A DNA stretch of 64,000 nucleotides from NCBI GenBank assembly GCA_963576565.1, contig OY755038.1:203891013-203955012 (forward strand), in the 5' to 3' direction. Both the position numbers and the translations under genes were made by a program. Source of the DNA: Aspidapion aeneum (lineage: Eukaryota; Arthropoda; Insecta; Coleoptera; Brentidae). Below are positions 62,601 through 64,000 of this stretch, piece by piece. Within the stretch, counting starts at the first letter, position 1. Each line of letters starts with the position of its first letter. Below the pieces are notes generated by a model. That model had not been told where the DNA came from, did no database searches, and was given only the letters and a program-made list of their open reading frames with translations.

Positions 62601-64000
62601 AAAACAGCCTCCTCTTCTAACGAACGCCTGCGAACAGATAAACATTACAAACAAAATGACAAACAGAGCCACTCCGGTTGGATTAGCCCAGCCTGGAACC
62701 AATCCGAACAAACCGGGTTTGCTAGTGAACAGCCATTCTGCCGTTGTAAAGTTGTTTGCATTGATAACTGGATTGTTTACAACTTCCAGAGCTAAAAAAT
62801 AATTTTAAAAAGGAACGATTTTAAAGAAATTTTGCTAGACCTATTAGTTGGTATTTACGTCTTCTTTCACTTTCATCTTCGCCAAATATTCTTGTAGGAC
62901 GCAGTGCCCGGCCAGGACTCTAATTATGGCTCCTACCCTACCTCTCTCGCTGTTCTGCGGAGTAGCCAGTTCCTTCGGGACTTACTGTATTAGATCACAC
63001 ACTAATTCACCTGACTTGCGTTTCCTGTACCATTGTGCCAGGGATCCATATGAGCTCTACTTCTCCAGTTCCGGCCTAGTAACTCCTGTAGTGCATTCGC
63101 GTGCTCTTGATTTCCACCTCGCATGTTGCCGCCAGGAAAATTGTTGCGTTGAATCCTAGCCGGTAGCTTTTTTCTTTATGTTTTACGTACAATGCTTTGT
63201 TTGTTGTTAGTATTTACTTTTTCAATAAAGATTTTGTCTTGAAATATTTTTTCTCTGTTTTCTTAGTTCTTAAAGCTGCTGGTAGTGCCGATATCTACAA
63301 GATGGAATCTGATTCCAGTGCATCAGCTGATGATTCCAATCCTGCCAGTTGACTCATAAAGCACATGACCTGAGTAGGACTTATAATATATAAAATACCA
63401 GTTAATCCATTGTTATCTATATCTTTAGTATAATATTGTGTGTATAATTTTTTCTAATAAATTAGTAAGGTAATAAAATAAAATTATATTATTATGAATA
63501 ATATTATTTGTTTAGAAAAAAATATTTGGTATAAACTTACTGAAGTTAAAAGTATGCATCACAGAATGCCACAAACTAAACGCAAAAATCAACCACCCAG
63601 TCAACTTGTGAAAATAAATGTGCTGATCTAAGGGCAAAACAGTACCATACCCTCTAGTTCTCAAAAATGTGATGCATCTTCGTAACATTAGCACAAGAAC
63701 AAACATGCAGTCGAAGTTAAGGCATTGACCTGAAAAAATACAGAAGGCACCTAAATTACTGGCGAATTTACATTAGTATACAAATAAGCACGTTTATGAC
63801 AGAAAACCTTTTACTGAAATGTCAAGCGTTTCACATTTATATTGTTGTTGAGCGTAAATTCCCCTTGGCAAATTAAATTTCCCGTCAAAGAAAGTTGTGG
63901 TAGCGCTAAGTAAAGTATTTAATAATTCTAATTTAATTAATAAGTTAATTCTTACCACATGCTCTTGCAAAAATCGTATACCAGTTACTTTCTCTATACT
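23416..64000 (-). CDS. Nox5: Nox5-type NADPH oxidase (C-terminal 769 residues; 5' end outside window)
   Basis: Fifteen minus-strand exons, every junction in phase: 63956-64000 (partial), 63541-63729, 62598-62791, 61594-61782, 61237-61369, 60596-60784, 59573-59749, 57228-57369, 56425-56648, 55982-56130, 55747-55815, 52534-52743, 30757-30863, 29816-29912, 23416-23613. The enzyme passes electrons from NADPH through FAD and two hemes across the membrane to oxygen, making superoxide. Counting within this fragment, heme ligands are H55, H69 (spacing 14) and H148, H161 (spacing 13), as in the NOX family. The FAD motif HPFTISS is 238-244. The NADPH site has GPYG (571-574), GIGVTP (592-597), FWINRD (640-645) and CGPP (744-747), and the protein ends in the family's typical phenylalanine. 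Exons 6-11 encode about 250 poorly conserved residues between the FAD and NADPH lobes. The N-terminal EF-hands expected for Nox5 are not in the window. Confidence 0.93.
23757..23905. repeat. Array of AATTCGCCG(C)GG boxes
   Basis: Six to eight ATTCGCCG boxes, spaced about 15 bp. Inverted boxes at 25309-25323 suggest the other end of an element spanning about 23757-25323 in a Nox5 intron. Same family as 49785-50575. Confidence 0.55.
23906..25560. other. Intronic AT-rich DNA
   Basis: Long A/T homopolymer tracts, especially 25020-25260. No exon recognised. Confidence 0.4.
25560..25800 (+). mobile_element. LINE 3' UTR fragment with (GAACTT)n tail
   Basis: Ends CATTTGAAATAAATGAACTT followed by GAACTT repeats, typical of CR1/Jockey-type 3' ends in insects. 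The coding part is missing. Confidence 0.6.
25801..26436. other. Intronic sequence, nothing recognised
   Basis: AT-rich, without TIRs or coding signal that I can support. Confidence 0.35.
26437..27475 (+). mobile_element. TIR transposon remnant encoding a broken MADF protein
   Basis: The 15-bp TIR GTTTACACATGCATG (26444-26458) is mirrored at 27456-27470, with CTGGCGC/GCGCCAG boxes near both ends. The plus strand from about 26768 encodes a decayed MADF domain ([17 protein letters not shown], then [14 protein letters not shown]) interrupted by stops and frameshifts up to about 27330. Likely PIF/Harbinger-related; inference. Confidence 0.65.
27634..27911. mobile_element. Mariner-type MITE, 278 bp, copy 1
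   Basis: TIR ACTTATTGGAATAAAACCTG with its inverse at the other end, flanked by TA. A second copy of 277 bp lies at 59801-60077. Confidence 0.85.
28012..28089. mobile_element. Small GC-rich MITE, truncated copy
   Basis: Reverse-orientation relative of 47414-47508, sharing TTCGCATGCC, CGAGACC and TTCATGCTCAA. Confidence 0.55.
28636..28659. repeat. (AT)n microsatellite
   Basis: About twelve AT dinucleotides. Confidence 0.9.
28725..29154. mobile_element. TIR elements built from TAGCGGTTTTACA...CCGAC units
   Basis: Outer ends are TAGCGGTTTTACAACAAGCC and the inverse of TAGCGAATTTTCACCAAACC. Similar motifs inside, at about 28873 and 28964, indicate nesting. Many GTTGCTGTT motifs; no coding sequence. 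Confidence 0.55.
29290..29735. mobile_element. MITE with 46-bp inverted repeat
   Basis: GTAGACTCAA...TTTTAGAGCGTACGCTCCAA from 29317 is mirrored at about 29680-29725. It lies about 80 bp from the Nox5 exon at 29816. Confidence 0.65.
29816..29912 (-). CDS. Nox5: Nox5 exon
   Basis: [19 protein letters not shown] and [12 protein letters not shown], matching the conserved helix of the family. Confidence 0.93.
30044..30486. mobile_element. MITE of about 450 bp, copy C
   Basis: Close relative of copies at 9001 and 9760, bounded by TAATATTCCAATAC and GTATTGGAATATTA. Located in a Nox5 intron. Confidence 0.8.
30757..30863 (-). CDS. Nox5: Nox5 exon (NADPH site)
   Basis: [20 protein letters not shown]. 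Separated by 21.7 kb of intron from the upstream exon. Confidence 0.94.
31038..31101. repeat. Perfect 22-bp hairpin flanked by an 11-bp direct repeat
   Basis: 31038-31059 is the exact reverse complement of 31080-31101, with a 20-nt A-rich loop. TACACCTACCT occurs on both sides (31027-31037 and 31101-31111), like a target-site duplication. Confidence 0.8.
31112..31913. other. Intronic sequence
   Basis: Includes a G-rich patch at about 31550-31565 and a TAAAATGCC tract. No coding evidence. Confidence 0.35.
31914..32176. mobile_element. TIR element, 263 bp
   Basis: An imperfect inverted repeat of about 40 bp. AGACTAC at the left pairs with GTAGTCT at the right, and both arms contain GGATCACTCAATGTT or its complement. 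Confidence 0.65.
32229..32890 (+). repeat. BEL/Pao 5' LTR
   Basis: 662 bp. Starts with a short palindrome around AACAAGTTTCCCAACTTGTT. Confidence 0.95.
33267..38630 (+). CDS. BEL/Pao gag-pol polyprotein, 1787 codons
   Basis: Single intact ORF with the Pao domain order. The gag region contains DUF1759 (about 130-290) and cysteine/histidine zinc-knuckle motifs (about 338-351 and 372-385). An aspartic protease has the active site VLDSGS (520-525). Reverse transcriptase has the YIDD catalytic box (936-939), followed by RNase H (about 1110-1260). The integrase has a histidine/cysteine N-terminal region and catalytic D1495, D1561 and E1603, and a C-terminal DUF5641-like domain lies at about 1690-1780. 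These activities would package the RNA, copy it to DNA and insert it. No stop or frameshift was seen. The start ATG follows a leader of about 375 bp after the LTR; an in-frame alternative further in is possible. Confidence 0.95.
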   Translation: MSTQLKKLEALRNVQHNRINTLHNLANACLTDDTKKPCLQVRLIDLDEMKESFFIYQNQIIEAYSASPERLEEENERLTEFDDSFYDIKRIQKQLFEAKIEAPQPQNLTQISNSSDPDRFMASLMPRLRIVEFHGDITKFPTFLDMYNSSVHNNPSIPTNAKFNLLLSYLKGPPLNVVKHLQITDANYIIAYNTLLKRYHNPRLSAQTYWRSVYNFPALKDDNPETLRTLLDVFSENIEALKTLNYDTDQWCFPLANILLDKLPEVLLSRFELANSRSNEMPKYQEIYNFLESQCNSLYSLQSKNRFKNNKQFYKNNASPYYTKTLLGTENTHSKDRCAFCDSNTHSIYLCNAFKGKSPYERYSYAKNKKLCLNCLSSIHLTNSCQSLRSCRYCPGNQRHHSLIHFERNYNYANSQNQNRSHFDANVNPNASPSSSPRGYFASQQSFRSPATGCPLQNYSTQNNNNFTSTSSNSQVPIATPSGSNPTHCGFISAQSQVLLSTILVKIQDVRGNFQTVRAVLDSGSQNTFCSQKLAQQLGLPRQPLCSNIQGVGGNSLTSDLGSIFIKICNFQKPDIFVSTQAIILQKVCTDLPSVKINTENWHFIKNLPLADPTFYNPSPINLLIGMDLFPLIIQGEKIASDDPNHPFAMGTIFGYILMGQINQPLISTPPINALFCQIENDSLSQLISKFWETDCVPQKTHLKPEDEICENYFKQSVSRNQDGRYTVSLPFRTFDNPPQFPGIKQVALNRFLSLEKKLLRDKNLYCEYSKFMNEYLELGHMDYDSEKEDDSDSYFIPHFAVVKNEAITTKTRVVFNASIADPFTHISLNQVLLSGPKLQKDIIQILLHFRLNPVTLTCDIQKMYRGININPDHQKYQKIFWRFNPNEKVSVFKLRTVTYGVNCSQYLALRTLQHLAESEYDNYPHAAQVILNDTYIDDVTTSCKTVQEALNLQHELTELLGNAGLKLHKWSSNRSEVISHLDPSLVNPAVLSLDSDDVTKVLGLCWHPSYDEFRFNILPNQQSCTKRTLLSFLARCYDPHGYLTPVTFTLKYLIQQIWLLGISWDATPTLEIVRQWTLYQSEFQVLEKFSLPRHIDITNAESIDLCGFCDASERGYACVIYLRVLRNAKYHIYFVLAKSRIAPLKKFVSIPRIELLAATLLSEVLKYTYDIFIKRFTINNIYAFSDAMVVLHWIKSHPSKWKTFVANRVSLIQDNINPECWLYTPTFLNSADVASRGCSPSELLNHPLWWAAPSFLQESCDKWPTKTPQVKINDRLETEERKNVALISCDRITENFLDSLLNNKSDFYAIQLLLARSLRFINNCRLSADVRKKTNIDYIDLFNALKCLAKHEQQKYFSEVILNLQNQKKCIKPIQKLNPFLDQDGLIRVGGRIQQAMTISYGQKHPLLLPKESRLSYIFIEYMHKKYLHVGVQTVQYLISQIFWILSAKRLIKTVLSKCVRCFRVKPHSYEQIMGQIPSYRLIPQKPFTFSGIDFSGAIPITLSKHRGVKTQKAYICLFICLNTKALHLELVSDLTSDAFLAALRRFVARRGYIKTLFSDNGTNFVKSSKELLDLARNACTQQAIAWNFIPPSAPHFGGLWESGIKSVKTHLIRTIGSQILSYEELYTVLCQIEAILNSRPLTPQSTDCNDLQVLTPGHFLTHGPLVSVPDEDFSSKPENRLSRWNLVQRIQADFWRRWSQEFLHTLQVRNKWLEPCAEPKIGTVVLIKDELSPPLQWRVGRIIEIFKGPDGHARVANVRTASGIFKRPLVKLCPLPIDSDSPTEK
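38652..39313 (+). repeat. BEL/Pao 3' LTR
   Basis: Same length as the 5' LTR, with no difference seen. Confidence 0.95.
39319..41200. other. Intronic AT-rich DNA with ACACCCTGTAT motifs
   Basis: ACAGGATGTT or ACACCCTGTA appear near 39400, 40107 and 40214, edges of common insect repeats. No gene. Confidence 0.45.
41366..42510. mobile_element. Foldback element with about 240-bp arms and tandem core
   Basis: Arms at about 41366-41625 and 42275-42510 are inverted copies (for example AGTGGACCAGACAAATACTG and its complement). The core has five direct repeats of about 105-150 bp containing TTTGTCAGT and CATAGGCC(G/A)GTAAAA. No coding sequence. Confidence 0.75.
42515..42980. repeat. Dispersed repeat with GTCTGTGTGTG tract, copy 1
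   Basis: Shares TTACCTTCC(T/C)AGC, GAGATAACGCC, ATCGTCGTGATGTCTGT and TTTTGGTCAAAATCCATTAA with 54030-54530. Reversed fragments occur near 9500 and 11900. Confidence 0.7.
43252..43674. mobile_element. TIR element with perfect 30-bp inverted repeat
   Basis: 43252-43281 and 43645-43674 are exact reverse complements, containing TTGTGCTACGTATTTTTACG. The 423-bp element has no coding sequence. Confidence 0.75.
43755..43828. mobile_element. Fragment of GTGCGCCACTG-type MITE
   Basis: Poly-C tract, then AAGACATATTCCTGGGTGCG, matching the right end of 48074-48258. Confidence 0.6.
44702..45095 (+). pseudogene. RpL40: RpL40 (ubiquitin-fusion ribosomal protein L40) retrocopy, tandemly duplicated
   Basis: 44702-44890 encodes most of the 52-residue ribosomal protein L40: [18 protein letters not shown] and [17 protein letters not shown] with the four zinc-binding cysteines intact, then LRPKKK, but with an unusual extended tail. 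The ubiquitin moiety that normally precedes it is absent. A second, more decayed copy of the 3' half follows at about 44988-45095. Copying without the 5' part and local duplication favour a retropseudogene. An AG just upstream leaves open a spliced exon, less likely. Plus strand, inside a Nox5 intron. Confidence 0.75.
45160..47300. other. Intronic AT-rich DNA with short repeat edges
   Basis: ACAGGGTGTT at 45164 and ACAGAGTGTT at about 45799. No recognised gene or TIR pair. Confidence 0.4.
47414..47508. mobile_element. Small GC-rich MITE, 95 bp
   Basis: AAGGCGCGTATTCACTTGAG is mirrored by CTCAAATGAATGCGCGGCTT. Confidence 0.7.
48074..48258. mobile_element. MITE with GGCGCAC(C/T)CAG ends
   Basis: Left GGGCGCACCCAG and right CTGAGTGCGCCACTG are inverted matches, with G-rich and C-rich runs inside. 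Possibly hAT-type. Confidence 0.65.
48522..48599 (+). tRNA. tRNA-like sequence with enlarged anticodon arm (probable pseudo-tRNA)
   Basis: A 7-bp acceptor stem GGCTCGT/ATGAGCC, a standard D arm (GCTCAGTGGTAAGAGC) and a T arm (GTAGG-TTCGAAT-CCTAC) are all intact, and a T6 terminator follows at about 48604. The anticodon arm is 23 nt instead of 17 and pairs only CCG/CGG, so no anticodon can be assigned; it may derive from a Met (CAT) tRNA. A small intron is possible but unsupported. Confidence 0.6.
49785..50575. mobile_element. Foldback element with AATTCGCCGCGG-array ends
   Basis: Left end: tandem CAATTCGCCGCGG boxes. Right end: about eight inverted CCGCGG(C)GAATTG boxes (50445-50575). Inside, 50122-50145 and 50246-50269 are exact 24-bp inverted repeats containing GAACCGATATGCATC. 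Non-coding. Confidence 0.7.
51620..52210. repeat. Three direct repeats of about 195 bp
   Basis: Each unit has ACACGATA(A/C)CTCCAAAAC, GATAAACCGA or GATGAACCGA, GGGGGCTGCAAAGGGATA and TTCA(C/A)ATATTTTAAT. Copies start near 51678, 51872 and 52072. Confidence 0.75.
52534..52743 (-). CDS. Nox5: Nox5 exon (NADPH-binding core)
   Basis: Exactly 70 codons with [17 protein letters not shown] and [18 protein letters not shown], plus a cysteine cluster CPKCHFCF. Confidence 0.95.
53130..53390 (+). repeat. Dispersed repeat with tRNA-like part, copy 2
   Basis: At 53277-53347 a cloverleaf can be drawn: acceptor TCTTTGG/CCGAAGA, D arm GCTTAGTGAAAGAGC, anticodon stem TTTGC/GCAAG with loop GTACAGA (anticodon ACA), and a T arm with one mismatch. 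ACA is not a usual anticodon in eukaryotes, which argues for a tRNA-derived repeat. Confidence 0.55.
54030..54530. repeat. Dispersed repeat with GTCTGTGTGTC tract, copy 2
   Basis: Same family as 42515-42980. Confidence 0.7.
54700..55740. other. Intronic sequence between Nox5 exons
   Basis: Unrecognised. A moderately GC-richer block at 54720-55110 has a short ORF without known motifs and could be an LTR relic; ACAGGGTGAT lies near 55122. Confidence 0.35.
55747..55815 (-). CDS. Nox5: Nox5 micro-exon (variable insert)
   Basis: 23 codons, phase 0 on both sides, so it could be skipped without a frameshift. Encodes a basic stretch then SDSDVTE. Confidence 0.68.
55982..56130 (-). CDS. Nox5: Nox5 exon (variable insert)
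   Basis: 49 codons plus two bases, proline- and glutamate-rich. Acceptor TTTGTAG, donor GTAAAT. Confidence 0.78.
56425..56648 (-). CDS. Nox5: Nox5 exon (insert, conserved-looking core)
   Basis: Includes [20 protein letters not shown] and KTPSLEDC, the most conserved-looking part of the insert. Acceptor TTTCAG, donor GTAAGC. Confidence 0.87.
57228..57369 (-). CDS. Nox5: Nox5 exon (variable insert)
   Basis: Encodes [20 protein letters not shown] flanked by basic residues; possible phosphorylation sites. Phase-compatible. Confidence 0.82.
57600..58440 (+). mobile_element. Decayed retrotransposon RNase H fragment
   Basis: Around 58040-58110 the plus strand reads like an RNase H end ([14 protein letters not shown] after a SHAG motif), as in I/R1-like LINEs. 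Surrounding frames have many stops. Confidence 0.4.
58450..59520. other. Nox5 intronic sequence without recognised features
   Basis: No splice-bounded exon or TIR found. Confidence 0.35.
59573..59749 (-). CDS. Nox5: Nox5 exon (variable insert)
   Basis: Splice sites TTTACAG and GTGAGT; phase fits both neighbours. The sequence is charged and serine-rich, with no known domain. Confidence 0.82.
59801..60077. mobile_element. Mariner-type MITE, 277 bp, copy 2
   Basis: Copy of 27634-27911, flanked by TA, ending about 50 bp from the Nox5 exon at 59573-59749. Confidence 0.85.
60596..60784 (-). CDS. Nox5: Nox5 exon (end of FAD lobe, start of insert)
   Basis: [17 protein letters not shown] is conserved. 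A serine/asparagine-rich, low-complexity tail follows. Confidence 0.93.
61237..61369 (-). CDS. Nox5: Nox5 exon (FAD-binding motif)
   Basis: Contains [12 protein letters not shown] and [11 protein letters not shown]. Confidence 0.95.
61594..61782 (-). CDS. Nox5: Nox5 exon (second heme histidine pair)
   Basis: Contains [12 protein letters not shown] and [12 protein letters not shown], ending LLLPSK at the FAD-domain entry. Confidence 0.95.
61944..62040. mobile_element. 97-bp PIF/Harbinger-like MITE
   Basis: GGGCCGCTTGAGAT is mirrored by ATCAAACGGCCT, with TAA on both sides. Related to 20112-20757. Confidence 0.65.
62598..62791 (-). CDS. Nox5: Nox5 exon (extracytoplasmic loop and next TM)
   Basis: Encodes [20 protein letters not shown], then a hydrophobic TM segment and [10 protein letters not shown]. 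Confidence 0.92.
62860..63240. other. GC-richer insert of unknown origin in a Nox5 intron
   Basis: Base composition differs from the flanks. Minus-strand text such as [13 protein letters not shown] hints at a retroelement relic, and the plus strand ends CAATAAAG. Not identified. Confidence 0.3.
63541..63729 (-). CDS. Nox5: Nox5 exon (TM segments, first heme histidine pair)
   Basis: Carries [18 protein letters not shown], then YFHKLTGW and [11 protein letters not shown], with the helix-3 heme ligands. Confidence 0.93.
63956..64000 (-). CDS. Nox5: Nox5 exon, partial at window edge
   Basis: Encodes [10 protein letters not shown] up to donor GTAAG at 63951-63955. It continues right of the window. 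Confidence 0.85.

Noticed and set aside
62848..63159. 103-codon plus-strand ORF
   Set aside because: It lies in a GC-rich insert of likely transposon origin; the opposite strand looks as much like coding sequence, and neither is continuous.

Overview
The window is nuclear DNA of a transposon-rich, AT-rich insect, most plausibly a beetle. This rests on large introns, many small TIR elements, BEL/Pao and LINE families of insect type, and two conserved eukaryotic genes. I recovered those genes exon by exon from splice sites and reading-frame continuity; neither appears as a single long ORF. The species call is inference.

Layout. 1-4110: a decayed non-LTR retrotransposon (LINE) holding two nested insertions, a 415-bp hAT-like MITE (587-1001) and a 2.87-kb array (1126-3999) of 523-bp monomers. 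The monomers lie in two head-to-head blocks, and five of them carry a complete type-I hammerhead ribozyme. 4293-4671: a MADF-domain exon, followed to about 7.1 kb by degenerate duplications of its 5' part. 8752-21315 (minus): four exons of SDE2, a replication-stress and splicing regulator made with an N-terminal ubiquitin-like domain; its last exon(s) were not found. The introns are filled with MITEs and a minus-strand LINE. 22.2-23.2 kb: pogo/Tigger-like remnants. 23416-64000 (minus): fifteen exons of a Nox5-type NADPH oxidase, from the start of the heme-bearing membrane domain to the stop codon (769 codons in frame across every junction). The EF-hand N-terminus lies beyond the right edge. 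A 21.7-kb Nox5 intron (30864-52533) holds a complete, apparently intact BEL/Pao element with identical 662-bp LTRs (32229-39313), an RpL40 retrocopy, a tRNA-like sequence, foldback elements and short tandem arrays.

How it works together. SDE2 and Nox5 lie head to tail on the minus strand: the Nox5 stop is about 2.1 kb upstream of the SDE2 ATG, and pogo-like debris lies between them. They are unrelated in function. Almost all remaining sequence is mobile-element material in introns.

The most unusual object is the hammerhead-bearing array. It fits a retrozyme-like or Penelope-related element: a self-cleaving, circularising RNA copied by reverse transcription. Its head-to-head geometry, flanking 12-bp duplication and near-identical monomers suggest one recent insertion by two-ended priming on a circular or concatemeric RNA.
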